A stretch of 64,000 nt of DNA from the NCBI RefSeq assembly GCF_016342405.1, contig NZ_JAEINN010000004.1, positions 62,001-126,000 on the forward strand, given 5' to 3'. Origin of the DNA: Maridesulfovibrio ferrireducens. Its GTDB lineage: Bacteria; Desulfobacterota; Desulfovibrionia; Desulfovibrionales; Desulfovibrionaceae. Made by a program: the position numbers and the translations under genes. Shown piece after piece: positions 17,555 through 26,964 of this stretch; the stretch's first letter is position 1, and each line of letters opens with the position of its first letter. A model generated the notes under the pieces. It was not told where the DNA came from, did no database searches, and saw nothing but the letters and a program-made list of their open reading frames with translations.

Positions 17555-18541
17555 TTATTCATACTGATCTTTCTTGATAATGATTTCTTTTTTGATAATC
17601 TTCTTTCTGATTATATCAATTTTTTTCAAGATTTCGTCCGATATTTTATCGCGGGTATATTTCATCTCGCTTAAACTTACTCCATCCCCTTCCAGTCCAT
17701 AGTAAGTGGGACCGGATGAAAATTTACCTTTCATTATGTCTTTGAGTTCTTCATAGGCAGCTATATCCATACGTTTGATCATGCTGGTCAGAACATTTCC
17801 TTTGGCTAAAGAATCCTGATCTGAATCAACTCCTATTGCGTATTTCCCCGAGCGTCTGGCTGCTTCTATTATTCCGTTCCCTGTAAGTCCGGCAACGGTA
17901 AAAATGATATCTGTATTATTTCCGTATTGATTCATAGCCAGCTTGTATCCTTTTTTAGGGTTGTTAAATCCTGAAAAATCTCCGGCGGGGCTGAGATATT
18001 CAACAAGAACTTTTGTTCCGGGAGCTGCATATTCTGCTCCGTCGAGGAAACCTTTTTCAAACTGTTGTACAGCAGGAACCTCCGCCCCTCCTATAAAGCC
18101 GATAGTGTGTGTCTTTGTCACATATCCGGCAAGAGCTCCGGCCAGGAATGATCCTTCGTACTGCTTAAATACGGCTGATGAAATATTAGCAACATTCTTA
18201 ATTGGAACTTCTATCATTATAAATTTTTTGTCGGGGTAAATTCGGGCCGCTTGTTTTGTAAGTTCTTGATGTTGTGCCCCCAGAAGAATGATCACATCAG
18301 CTTGATCGGCAAGAGTGGTAAGATCTTTAAGTGTTGTTTCGCCTGTTTTACGAGATTCGAGAATTATCAGCTTAAAATTGAATTCTTGCTGTGCTTTGCG
18401 AATTCCGCCGTAAGCCATGTCGTTAAAGGACATGTCCCCTAATCCTGAGGTACCGGTAACAAATCCCACAACGGGAGGTTTTGCCCATGCTGTTGCAGCC
18501 AGAAGCAGAAGTATAATAATAGTCGATAATATTTTTTTCAT
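17555..18541 (-). CDS. BMP-family periplasmic substrate-binding lipoprotein-like protein
   Basis: A roughly 328-residue exported binding protein of the basic membrane protein (Med/PnrA) family, whose members usually bind purine nucleosides. The signal peptide MKKILSTIIILLLLAATAWA is followed by VVGFVTGTSGLGDMSFND; GFIGGAEVPAVQQFEKGFLDGA and FTVAGLTGNGIIEAARR are typical. I chose the ATG at 18541, eight bases after GGGAG, over a GTG nine bases upstream. No ABC permease or ATPase is nearby; the next gene is the histidine kinase, so this is probably a sensor partner and not a transporter part. There is no lipobox cysteine. Confidence 0.87.
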   Translation of the reverse strand: MKKILSTIIILLLLAATAWAKPPVVGFVTGTSGLGDMSFNDMAYGGIRKAQQEFNFKLIILESRKTGETTLKDLTTLADQADVIILLGAQHQELTKQAARIYPDKKFIMIEVPIKNVANISSAVFKQYEGSFLAGALAGYVTKTHTIGFIGGAEVPAVQQFEKGFLDGAEYAAPGTKVLVEYLSPAGDFSGFNNPKKGYKLAMNQYGNNTDIIFTVAGLTGNGIIEAARRSGKYAIGVDSDQDSLAKGNVLTSMIKRMDIAAYEELKDIMKGKFSSGPTYYGLEGDGVSLSEMKYTRDKISDEILKKIDIIRKKIIKKEIIIKKDQYE

Positions 18542-18671
18542 GAGAGTCACTCCCGTATTGAAATATGTGTTCGGCTGGTGAAATGTTAAAATAATTTATT
18601 TATACAAAAGCATAATAAAAAAACAATCAGAAAGACAGAGGATTAAGTGTTTATTGTTTCTTGAAAGCAAG

Positions 18672-18705
18672 AAAACCCTTACATTGTTTTACGCAAGGGG
18701 TTTTT
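18672..18705 (-). terminator. Terminator downstream of the DMT exporter gene
   Basis: AAAACCCTT (18672-18680) pairs with AAGGGGTTTT (18695-18704). The stem contains the CCTTACAT/AAGGGG words found in the repeated terminator family further right. Confidence 0.7.
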
Positions 18706-18743
18706 AAAGAAGTTTGAATTTAATGTTTATACATTTTTAATAT

Positions 18744-19682
18744 CTAGACACGGCAGAGTCTTTTTTTTCTGCGGAATTTATCACCGCACTGGGCAAGCCA
18801 TACTCCGGCAAAGATTATCAGTGATGCGAGCATTTGCAGGGAAGTTAGAGTTTCATCCAAAAGAAGCCAACCGAAGAAAGCCGCAATCGCGGGAACAAGA
18901 TTGATGAATGCAGATGCTTTTCCGGCAGGAAGTTTGCTCATTCCGACATTGTAAAGACCGAATGCGCCAAGAGTTACAAATGCCCCGAGATAGCCTGCAA
19001 TTATCAGAATGGTGAGCGGTTCAGGCCCAAGTCCGTCGCGAATGAGTAAGTATAGACCGGGTATAAAAAATAAACATCCTGACGCGTTTTGAACAGCCGT
19101 AAGTGTCCACGGGCCGTAGTTCGCAGATAATCGTTTTACTAACAGCATGTATCCCGTCGCGCTGATCATTGCTGCGATTTCCAGCATGTTGCCAAGGATT
19201 GGGTTGGTTGCATTAATCGATGGAGAGCCTGTGAGTGAAAGTACTCCAACTCCTGTTATGGATATTGCCAGTCCCAGCCAGCCTATAATCGTAGTCTTTT
19301 CCTTGAAAAAGAATCCTGCTCCTACCGCAACCATCAGAGGTAGTGATGCTGAAATCAGTCCTGCCTGTGTTGCTGATGTGTAGGTCAGGGCATGAGATTC
19401 GAATGAAAAATAGAGGCAGGGCATCAAAAAAGCTAAAAGGGCAAGAGCTTTGCGGTCTTTTCCTTTTTTTACAGGTTCGGAAAGTCTGGACGTAAAAGAT
19501 ATGAGGGCAAGTGTGGCAATACCGGTTCTGAGCCACATGATGGCCCACGGGTTTATGGTTGTAACCAAGTGTTTCATTGCCGCGAATGAGCTACCCCAAA
19601 GAAATACTGCGCCAAGCACAGCCAGTACAGGAAATATATTTTGCGGGTTCAAAGAATCGTCTTTCTGATGATCAGTGGTCAT
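18744..19682 (-). CDS. EamA/DMT-family transporter
   Basis: A 312-residue membrane protein with ten predicted hydrophobic segments arranged as two EamA repeats. The first repeat opens with AVFLWGSSFAAMKHLV, the second around GNMLEIAAMISATGYMLLVKRL. EamA proteins export or import small metabolites such as amino acids; the substrate cannot be inferred. The AraC-type regulator gene lies 94 bases upstream on the same strand, so it may control this gene. Confidence 0.9.
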   Translation of the reverse strand: MTTDHQKDDSLNPQNIFPVLAVLGAVFLWGSSFAAMKHLVTTINPWAIMWLRTGIATLALISFTSRLSEPVKKGKDRKALALLAFLMPCLYFSFESHALTYTSATQAGLISASLPLMVAVGAGFFFKEKTTIIGWLGLAISITGVGVLSLTGSPSINATNPILGNMLEIAAMISATGYMLLVKRLSANYGPWTLTAVQNASGCLFFIPGLYLLIRDGLGPEPLTILIIAGYLGAFVTLGAFGLYNVGMSKLPAGKASAFINLVPAIAAFFGWLLLDETLTSLQMLASLIIFAGVWLAQCGDKFRRKKRLCRV

Positions 19683-19776
19683 TGCTGGTTCTCCTATTAG
19701 GAGTGTCTTTATCGGGATGGGCTTTTTGAGTCTTGGAAAAAATTGCTATTCAGTGAGGAAGTGCTGAGATGGAAGG

Positions 19777-20595
19777 TTATTGACCGTAAGTATATTGACT
19801 TGGCGTTGCTCCCGTATATCTGTGGAATACGTTTGTGAAATGGCTTTGATCTGAGAAGCCGCTTTCAAGAGCAACTTGTGCAAACGGAGTCCCGGTGCGA
19901 AGTAGTTTTTTGGCGTGTTCGATCCGTTGTTGAATGTGAAAGTTATGAGGAGGCAATCCGGTGGCTTCGCGAAAAACTCTGAGTAAATGATAACGGGAAA
20001 GTCCTGCTATTTGCGAGAGCTCTTTAAGGGAGACTTTGCCGGAGAGGTTCTCTGTTAAGTAGTCCCGAGTCTTTTGCACCGCTACAGGCTCTTTGGTTTT
20101 AGGAACTTTGGAGGTTATTTCGCAATGACGGGTAAGCAGTGCTGCCGCTGCTCTGGAAAGAGCCGTGTCGAGAGCCAGTCTGCCTGATTGGGCTACAACA
20201 GTGTGTTTCAATTGTGTGAGGGAACAGGTGGCAAGCTTGTCTTCAATTACTACTGATCTGAATTCAGGCAGTCCTTCTTTTTCAGCAAGATCCCTTGAAG
20301 CTTGTTCAATAAGGGGATTGGCAAAGCTGAAAACCCGATAAGTGATTAGTGAGTTCCGGCTTGGCAGGACTCCGGAATGAACAAGACCGGGATTAAATAG
20401 GGCTATTTCTCCTCCTCTGACAAACGAACTTTCTGCTCCGGACTGACGGCAATAGCAACCCCCGGCTTCCATTACTCCGACAGAGTGGAAGCCGTGCGTG
20501 TGATTCGGGAAAGAGTGATTCGAGTTTATGACTTCCTGAATCTCTAACCCTTCGACCTCAACGGGGCGCAGGTATTGAATTTTGCCCTTGCTCAT
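19777..20595 (-). CDS. AraC-family transcriptional regulator
   Basis: A 272-residue regulator: an N-terminal cupin ligand-binding domain (about 15-140, with NHSFPNHTHGFHSVGVMEAG and FNPGLVH) and a C-terminal pair of helix-turn-helix motifs (about 172-270, with LSQIAGLSRYHLLRVFREATGLPPH and VALESGFSDQSHFTNVFHRYTGATPSQY). The layout is that of ligand-responsive AraC activators. It precedes a DMT exporter on the same strand, an arrangement in which the regulator often controls the exporter. Confidence 0.92.
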   Translation of the reverse strand: MSKGKIQYLRPVEVEGLEIQEVINSNHSFPNHTHGFHSVGVMEAGGCYCRQSGAESSFVRGGEIALFNPGLVHSGVLPSRNSLITYRVFSFANPLIEQASRDLAEKEGLPEFRSVVIEDKLATCSLTQLKHTVVAQSGRLALDTALSRAAAALLTRHCEITSKVPKTKEPVAVQKTRDYLTENLSGKVSLKELSQIAGLSRYHLLRVFREATGLPPHNFHIQQRIEHAKKLLRTGTPFAQVALESGFSDQSHFTNVFHRYTGATPSQYTYGQ

Positions 20596-20708
20596 AATTT
20601 ATCTCGCTGCAAAATTTTCGCATAATCCTTATTACTAGGCAAGTTAACGGATGGGTTGGTGTCACGTCTTGTAAAAAATTGCTGCTTATGAGTTTAGGCG
20701 CGTGCGCG

Positions 20709-22253
20709 TCAGAGTTGATCTTTAATAGGAAGAAGTGTGTAAAATGCGTCCATTATTCTGCGCCACAAATTTCTGGCCGGTTGAAGATAAACTTTCCTGT
20801 CGCTGTTTTTCCAGTATAATTTTCCTTTGCTATCAATTAAAACACGCCACGCATTTTCCGGCCGCATATCTCTCAGCGCAATTTGTGCTAACTGCTCACC
20901 TAAAACGGGGTCGTCGATAATAAGCCCGATTTCCGTATTGATTGCGATAGATCGTGGGTCCCAGTTCAGTGACCCTACATATGAAATTTTGCGGTCAATA
21001 ATAATCAGCTTGGAATGCAGCCCCAGCCATTTGGCTTTTACTCTGGGGTCTTCAGACATAATGCGATCTTTGGCATCAGAACGTAATTCGTAAAGTTCTG
21101 CACCGGTTTTTAGAATAGGTATTCTTTTGAATTTGTAGGCGCTGTTGGTGATAATTTGATCATTTGAGCCTAGAGAGTTTGTTAAAATTTTAATCGATAC
21201 ACCTTTTTTTACCATTTCTTTAAAATCTTCGAGGGTTTGATCGTCTGGAATGAAATAGGCTGAGATGATTAGCAGTTCTTTTTGCGGAACTATCTCAAGT
21301 CCGTTCATCCTGTGTGTATGTCTTACCTGTGTTTTGTCGGCAACGCTTACCGGAGGATCATCGTAGACTACCCATGTCTTACCGGATGTAGATTTGTTTT
21401 GAAAATATTCTAAGTAGCTGTCCCAGCCTTGTTGCGGCGCTGAAAATTGAACCAGTAAGGTCTGCGATTTTGAAATTTGTTTGTTAAGGTCTTTTCTAAG
21501 CTCATCCAGCATCTTCGAAGTAATTTGTCCGTGTGCAAAAGCATCACCGGGATAGGCCAGCGCATCATTCCAGTATATATCAAATTGATGGGATATTTCT
21601 CTGACAATAGGGCCGATAGTAAGGATTTCCATATCGCGGAAATTGAACTTGGAATTTATACCGAAATATTCATCACTGATATTTCGTCCGCCTATAATGG
21701 AGGCATGATTATCTATTACCATGAGTTTATTGTGCATTCTTTGATTTAGACGATCCATTCTTGTGATAAATTCAAACCCTTTCCCTATGGTTGTTTCTCT
21801 TCCTCTCCACGGGTTGAATACGTGGACTTCAATGTTGGGATGAAAATCAAGTATGGGAATGTTTTTGTCATTAGATATGAGGAAGTCGTCAATTAATATC
21901 CGCACTCGTACTCCCCGGTCTGCAGCAGCTATTAATCTGTCCAGAAGAAGGTTGGCGGAAGCATCATTGTGTAAAATAAATGTTTGAAGATCTATCGATT
22001 CAGTCGCCAAATCAGTTAAGAGTAAACGCCACCTCAAAGCTTCATCATTACGATCCAAAGCTAAAGATGCAGGTTTACCCTGACCGTGTATAACCTGTAA
22101 GCGAGTTGCAAGGTCGGCTATCTTTCCTCTCTCGGCTGGAGGGGAGGCATTGTTTATAATTTTTTGAGGTGGTTGTTCAGGCAGGTATCGGGTCGCACAT
22201 GCGCTTACGAAGAATAGGACACTTAACAGCAAAAGCGGAATTAGCTTCGTCAT
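20709..22253 (-). CDS. Phospholipase D-like lipoprotein (cardiolipin synthase C type)
   Basis: A 514-residue exported protein with two HKD motifs: HNKLMVIDNHASIIGGRN and HSKLIIIDRKISYVGSLNWDPRS. This two-motif layout and the N-terminal region resemble YmdC/ClsC, which transfers phosphatidyl groups to make cardiolipin. From the ATG at 22253 the protein has a short signal peptide ending in the lipobox VSAC (Cys19). The frame is open to an ATG at 22301 that would add 16 residues, and neither start has a strong ribosome site. It stands alone. Confidence 0.88.
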   Translation of the reverse strand: MTKLIPLLLLSVLFFVSACATRYLPEQPPQKIINNASPPAERGKIADLATRLQVIHGQGKPASLALDRNDEALRWRLLLTDLATESIDLQTFILHNDASANLLLDRLIAAADRGVRVRILIDDFLISNDKNIPILDFHPNIEVHVFNPWRGRETTIGKGFEFITRMDRLNQRMHNKLMVIDNHASIIGGRNISDEYFGINSKFNFRDMEILTIGPIVREISHQFDIYWNDALAYPGDAFAHGQITSKMLDELRKDLNKQISKSQTLLVQFSAPQQGWDSYLEYFQNKSTSGKTWVVYDDPPVSVADKTQVRHTHRMNGLEIVPQKELLIISAYFIPDDQTLEDFKEMVKKGVSIKILTNSLGSNDQIITNSAYKFKRIPILKTGAELYELRSDAKDRIMSEDPRVKAKWLGLHSKLIIIDRKISYVGSLNWDPRSIAINTEIGLIIDDPVLGEQLAQIALRDMRPENAWRVLIDSKGKLYWKNSDRKVYLQPARNLWRRIMDAFYTLLPIKDQL

Positions 22254-22437
22254 CCTCAGAGAGAGGATAATAAAAAATTTTATGTTATATGGAATAATCA
22301 TAAATAGGTGGCTCGTTGCTCCGCTGGCGTTTTTTGTCTGTAAGTGGTTTTTCGAGTCCTTAATATTGTCAGGATAAATTGTCTGGTAGAAAGAGTAAAC
22401 AGCCTTTTGAAAATAGTCTGATAAATTTAAAAAAAAA

Positions 22438-22474
22438 CAGAAAGCCCCCTACATATAATGTAAGGGGCTTTCTG
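22438..22474 (-). terminator. Terminator hairpin, copy 1 of a repeated family
   Basis: CAGAAAGCCCCCTACAT pairs with ATGTAAGGGGCTTTCTG around a three-base loop. It lies 25 bases after the MFS gene stop. The minus strand continues into a run of T. Near-identical hairpins lie at 24452 and 27947. Confidence 0.9.
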
Positions 22475-22498
22475 AAAATTGCGGTCGCTATTTGCTAC

Positions 22499-23704
22499 TT
22501 AAGCATGTGTCACGTTATTTGATCCCGCTTTGAGTCCGAAAAATGCTAACAATATCAGAACGGTGACGAGAGCTAGGATGGGCAAATTCCATGACTCTGT
22601 GATGTCATACATAAAGCCCAGTAAAAACGGTCCGAGTGCCGCAAAAAAATAGCCAAAGGATTGTGACATCCCGGAAAGTTGGGTTGTCTTTTTAGCATTG
22701 GGGGTACGTAAGGAAATAAATGCAATCGCTAAACTGATACTTCCTCCCATGCCTATGCCCATTAAGATTACAGAGAGTAAAATGATCATTTTTGATTTGG
22801 TAAAAAAAAGTAGAAGGATACCGGAAAGGTAGATTCCAATTTTAATTGTCGTAAGCTTTCTCTGATCATCCCGTCTACCGGCCAGAACCGGAATAATCAA
22901 AGTGGCAGGAATGGCCATCAGCTGATAAATAAGACACATTAATCCTGCAAATTCAACTCCCATCCCTTTGGATGTAATCATGGAGGGCAGCCATGCCGCA
23001 AGAGAATAGAACACGAGAGATTGCGCGCCCATAAACAGCGTTACCCACCAAGCTAACGGGGATTTCCATATCGATTTTTCATTTATTCCAAAAAGTTCGG
23101 GGGTAGTGGTTTTGGGAGGTAGTTTAGCCGATTTGTTTTTTATTAAATAAAAAAACATGGTTGCAATCGTTATTACCGCCAAAATACTCCATATAAAGAG
23201 TGTATCTTTCCAGTCAAAATTAAATTGTAAAATGAGCGGGGCACTGAGTCCGGCTCCAAGCGCCGCAGAAAGGCACATGGATGTAGCGTAAAGGCTTGTT
23301 ACAGGTCCGATATGAGCGGAAAATTTTTGTTTTATAAAACTTGGTATAAGCACATTGCCCACGGCAATCCCAATGCCTAAAATGCCCGTACCTATAAATA
23401 AGCCGTACAAACCGGTGTAGGAGCGAATTGCTTCTCCTATAAGAATTAAAACAAGACCTGAAATAAGCGTGCGCATAGATCCGAATTTTGCGCTTATTTT
23501 AGAAACAAATAGAGAAATTACACCAAAGACTATCAATGGCAATGTTGTCAGTAATCCAGCCATACTGTTGTTTAATAGAAATTCATTTTGTATAAAATGA
23601 ATGATTGGTCCGACAGAGGTAAGCGGGGCGCGCAAGTTAAATGATACAAGAATAATTATGATAACTAATAATAACTGGGAACTCTTCTTTATTTTAATAC
23701 TCAA
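22499..23704 (-). CDS. MFS transporter, CynX/NimT type
   Basis: A 401-residue, twelve-segment major facilitator protein. The N-terminal FNLRAPLTSVGPIIHFIQNEF and GIGIAVGNVLIPSFIKQKF are typical of the CynX (cyanate) / NimT family. Substrates of most members are unknown; given its neighbours I suggest an amino acid or acylated amino acid. It follows the GntR-type regulator by 18 bases, so the two are co-transcribed. Confidence 0.88.
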   Translation of the reverse strand: MSIKIKKSSQLLLVIIIILVSFNLRAPLTSVGPIIHFIQNEFLLNNSMAGLLTTLPLIVFGVISLFVSKISAKFGSMRTLISGLVLILIGEAIRSYTGLYGLFIGTGILGIGIAVGNVLIPSFIKQKFSAHIGPVTSLYATSMCLSAALGAGLSAPLILQFNFDWKDTLFIWSILAVITIATMFFYLIKNKSAKLPPKTTTPELFGINEKSIWKSPLAWWVTLFMGAQSLVFYSLAAWLPSMITSKGMGVEFAGLMCLIYQLMAIPATLIIPVLAGRRDDQRKLTTIKIGIYLSGILLLFFTKSKMIILLSVILMGIGMGGSISLAIAFISLRTPNAKKTTQLSGMSQSFGYFFAALGPFLLGFMYDITESWNLPILALVTVLILLAFFGLKAGSNNVTHA

Positions 23705-23722
23705 AATTCCATGCCTTCTCTT

Positions 23723-24376
23723 CTAATTCTTTAGAATTGTAACAATAATGCTTTCTGCTCTTTCCGCATCTTTTTGATATATCGCTTCATATAAATCTAT
23801 ATGTAATTGATTCAGCATTCCCTCTATGGTTTCTTTTCCATTCATTCTTTCTTCCACCGACTTGTATATAAACGTAGAAAAAGAATTGTAGATGTCGTAA
23901 AAAATAGAATTGTGTGAGGCTTTGGCAATCGCTAAATGAAATTCCATATCCCATTTACAATTCTCACTCACAGAGTCTTTTGTTAAATTTCTGTTTTCCA
24001 ATGCGATACTAATCAGTTCCAAGTCTTTTTCGGTTCTTCTTACAGCTGCAAATTTGACAATTTCTTTTTCCAAGGACAAACGAACTTCATTCACCTCATC
24101 CATGGATTCATACAAACGATTGACCATATTAGCTTCAAATCTTCCAGAAGACATGACGTAGGTGCCATCTCCCTGACGAGATTCGAGGACTCCAGCCTGT
24201 ATTAAAGATTGAATTGCCTCACGAACTGTATTTCTGCTTACACCAAAAATTTTTACAAGTTCCGGTTCAGACGGCAATTTATCACCAACATTCAGGGAAC
24301 CATTTTTAATCGACATTTCGATTTCACTCGAAATTTGTTTAGGCAGCGACAATTTAATGAGCTTTTTTTTGTCCAT
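23723..24376 (-). CDS. GntR-family (FadR subfamily) regulator
   Basis: A 217-residue regulator with an N-terminal winged helix (about 10-75: KLPSEPELVKIFGVSRNTVREAIQSLIQAGVLESRQGDGTYV) and an FCD ligand-binding domain (about 85-215) with the metal-site helix regions MEFHLAIAKASHN. FadR-type repressors usually bind organic acids or amino acids. It opens an operon with the MFS gene, downstream of the racemase/DUF1611 operon and separated from it by a terminator. Its leader holds the imperfect dyad TCCACTCATCGGA at about 24400, a possible self-operator. Confidence 0.92.
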   Translation of the reverse strand: MDKKKLIKLSLPKQISSEIEMSIKNGSLNVGDKLPSEPELVKIFGVSRNTVREAIQSLIQAGVLESRQGDGTYVMSSGRFEANMVNRLYESMDEVNEVRLSLEKEIVKFAAVRRTEKDLELISIALENRNLTKDSVSENCKWDMEFHLAIAKASHNSIFYDIYNSFSTFIYKSVEERMNGKETIEGMLNQLHIDLYEAIYQKDAERAESIIVTILKN

Positions 24377-24451
24377 GATTGTAACCTTCTCTTATAGGAT
24401 CATCCACTCATCGGACAAGTTAGTTTTTTGTGAATAAAAGTCAAGCTTTAA

Positions 24452-24488
24452 CAGAAAGCCCTTTACATAAGATGTAAGGGCCTTTCTG
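24452..24488 (-). terminator. Terminator hairpin, copy 2 of the repeated family
   Basis: CAGAAAGCCCTTTACAT and ATGTAAGGGCCTTTCTG pair with slight imperfection around a three-base loop, just after the racemase stop. Confidence 0.88.
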
Positions 24489-24502
24489 AAAAGGGCGATT
24501 GA

Positions 24503-25561
24503 TTAGACAAAAGAATTAGTGACAAAAGGTGAGGTCATACACGATAGCAATGCGGCATAATCAAGGTTGAATCTTACTTGATCACCAACGCGCAATGGGG
24601 ATCGTGTCGCATCTAATATCAGATGATCACTGCTGGAGCCGATTATATCAACATCACTTAATGGGGTTAGTCCCGGCACATGAACGTCCTGTTTGCCAAT
24701 AGCAAGAATAGTTCTGAGCATGTCGCCTTTATCTACAAAGGCCGTCGTGTTGCCGAAAGCATCTTGTCCCACTTCACCCTCTGGGAGAGATGGTTTGGTT
24801 TTGGATTCTATTACTCCGGCAACCAAGGTTATTGCGTTAAGATGCAATCCTTCAATATGGTTTCTCGAAAGAGTTTCTCTTCCTATGAAAATAGACTCAC
24901 CCAGCCTGACATTATTTATCCGGCCTGGGTTGTCATTTGCAAATAACCATTCGAAATTTGCAGAATTACCACCTGAAATAATCTGAAACTTTATATGATA
25001 TTTTTTTTCATATGTTTCAGCCAAAAGTGATAATTGATCCATATTCGTTTTAGATGGCTTAACTCCGCTGAAACAGGCTAGATTTGTGCCTAAACCAATA
25101 AGGTTTACACCTTTCAATTGAATTGTTTTTTCAATTGTTTCATCCAGATCTTTCTTAAGAATGCCTTCTCGCAGATCTCCCATTTCAACCATCAGAACGA
25201 CATCGTGAATTTTGTTCTGTTTAATAGCAGAATCAGAAAGTTCCGCGATTATGGATAATTCTGTATTTAAGCTTGCATTCGCATATTTCACGACATCATC
25301 AATTTCTGTCATTGACGGAGTTCTGATTAAAGTGAATGCGGCTTTAACGCCTGCCTGCCGCATGCGCTTGATATTGGCAATTCTTGATTCTCCAATTGAA
25401 ACTATGCCGGCTGAAACCAAACAATTTGCAATCTTTGGTTCTCCGAGCGCAACTTTGGTAATGCCGGTAATCTTGATGTTTCTGGCCCCGAACATTTCAA
25501 CTAATTTTTGCGTGTTGCTAAATATTTTTGCTAAGTCAATTTCAAGATAGGGCGTATTCAT
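24503..25561 (-). CDS. Fold-type III PLP amino-acid racemase (alanine/ornithine racemase family)
   Basis: A 352-residue alanine-racemase-fold enzyme of the Orr/YhfX type. The PLP lysine is Lys36 in KITGITKVALGEP; the barrel continues with SIGESRIANIKRMR, VVLMVEMGDLREGI, the phosphate-binding SGGNSANFEW, and RLGESIFIG. It interconverts L and D forms of an amino acid; the specificity is unknown. Its ATG overlaps the stop of the DUF1611 gene by one base (TAATG), so the two are translationally coupled. Confidence 0.87.
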   Translation of the reverse strand: MNTPYLEIDLAKIFSNTQKLVEMFGARNIKITGITKVALGEPKIANCLVSAGIVSIGESRIANIKRMRQAGVKAAFTLIRTPSMTEIDDVVKYANASLNTELSIIAELSDSAIKQNKIHDVVLMVEMGDLREGILKKDLDETIEKTIQLKGVNLIGLGTNLACFSGVKPSKTNMDQLSLLAETYEKKYHIKFQIISGGNSANFEWLFANDNPGRINNVRLGESIFIGRETLSRNHIEGLHLNAITLVAGVIESKTKPSLPEGEVGQDAFGNTTAFVDKGDMLRTILAIGKQDVHVPGLTPLSDVDIIGSSSDHLILDATRSPLRVGDQVRFNLDYAALLSCMTSPFVTNSFV

Positions 25562-26640
25562 TACGCGGTCTTATCATTAAGCTGAGGGAAAACTTCGAGT
25601 ATTTTTTTAATTAATGGAGCGCAGTCAAATTTGAGTACATCTGTCGTTGGGATTTCAAATTTATTTTCGTAATCTTTAATTGTCTGGCTGAGCTCTGAAT
25701 CAGACATGTTTTCGTGATTAATGGTGATGCCTATAACGGGAGCCTTAGAGAAGACTTCAATAAGTTCAATTTCTTCTTTTAAATCAGGCATGTTTATATC
25801 AGGATAGTCGCCCAGTTTTTCTCTTTTCGGTGGATGCTGAACTATAATCGCGTCAGGTTGTCCGCCTCGGATAATAAAGCATGAACTCAAATAGGCAGGG
25901 TGGCTTAAAGATCCTTGTCCTTCGAGAATCATGATGTCGGGATGTTTGGTTTCCCATGCGTCGAATATAGCTTTTTCCATTTCACCGGAGATGAATTGTT
26001 CTGTCAGTGCGTCAAGCGGTACACCGAATTCGGCTCCCTGAATTATGCCGGTTTGACCTGTTGCGATCATGACTGTGTTTAGTCCCAGAGCTTTCAGTGC
26101 TTTAGTTATGATTACTGAGGTCGTTCTTTTGCCGACAGCGCTGTCTGTTCCAAGTATCGCGATTCTAGGGCATTTGACCTTAAAAATATCGCCTTTGAAA
26201 ACGTTTCGCTGGTTACTGTTTTGTTGCTTTCTAATGTCATGTAACTGAACATTGCATTCGGTAGCTTTTTGAATGAAAGCTTTATTGTCTGTTAAGAATT
26301 CATGCAGTCCGTTAATGATGTTAAGTTTTTGTTCCATCGCATAAAAAAGAACACTGCTGTCCTCTGAGGAAAAGGAACCGGAGAGAGGAGCCATCCCATA
26401 AATGAAATATTTTACTGAATCTTCTGTTCCTTCAAGGGCATCAAAAGTGTTTTTGAAAATTTTAATGCCGTTTGCTTTTCCGTCCAGCACTTCTCCGGCA
26501 TCTAAGCCCGCTTTGGTACTATCGATAATTCCCACAATTTCATATTTGTCGGAATGTCTTGCTAAGCCGTTAGCCGTTTTTCCATCCATTTCTCCAAAAA
26601 AACCTTCACAGTAAACAATAGCGGATACTTTTCCTGTCAT
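25561..26640 (-). CDS. DUF1611 P-loop protein, D-glutamate N-acetyltransferase (DgcN)-like
   Basis: A 359-residue DUF1611 protein. The first third is a Rossmann-like domain (VSAIVYCEGFFGEMDGKTANGLARHS); the rest is a P-loop domain with GTDSAVGKRTTS, ILEGQGSLSHPAY and VQHPPKREKLGDYPD. DUF1611 proteins include DgcN, reported to acetylate D-glutamate in marine bacteria, where it is paired with a racemase. Here the partner is a PLP racemase, which fits a D-amino-acid pathway. I chose the ATG at 26640, preceded by AAGGG; the frame stays open 72 bases further up without a better site. Confidence 0.8.
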   Translation of the reverse strand: MTGKVSAIVYCEGFFGEMDGKTANGLARHSDKYEIVGIIDSTKAGLDAGEVLDGKANGIKIFKNTFDALEGTEDSVKYFIYGMAPLSGSFSSEDSSVLFYAMEQKLNIINGLHEFLTDNKAFIQKATECNVQLHDIRKQQNSNQRNVFKGDIFKVKCPRIAILGTDSAVGKRTTSVIITKALKALGLNTVMIATGQTGIIQGAEFGVPLDALTEQFISGEMEKAIFDAWETKHPDIMILEGQGSLSHPAYLSSCFIIRGGQPDAIIVQHPPKREKLGDYPDINMPDLKEEIELIEVFSKAPVIGITINHENMSDSELSQTIKDYENKFEIPTTDVLKFDCAPLIKKILEVFPQLNDKTA

Positions 26641-26964
26641 AATATGCCCTTGGTAGATGTTTGTAATTCTTGTCTCCTCGCAAAAGCGGTGAACAAGGTT
26701 CAACAGCATCACCTAGCATATTTTTTAACCATATATGCTGAATTTGCTAAAAATATTTCTTTTAGGAATTGAGTGATGGGTGGAAGTCATATGGAGACAA
26801 TGAACAAGTCTCTGTAATGTATGTTATAGATCTAATGGTTTGTTGATTATGATTTTTAAATAAATGGAAAAAAATAAAGGTGATGTTTGTAAAGAGTTGG
26901 ACTTGGCAATAAACTTAGGATGTCATATGTGGGGTGAATATATAAATAGTAATGAGGACTTCAA
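26641..26964. other. Divergent promoter region
   Basis: These 324 bases separate the DUF1611 gene (minus) from the glycosyltransferase-like gene (plus) and should hold both promoters. The sequence is A+T-rich. I see no clear operator or RNA structure. Confidence 0.35.
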
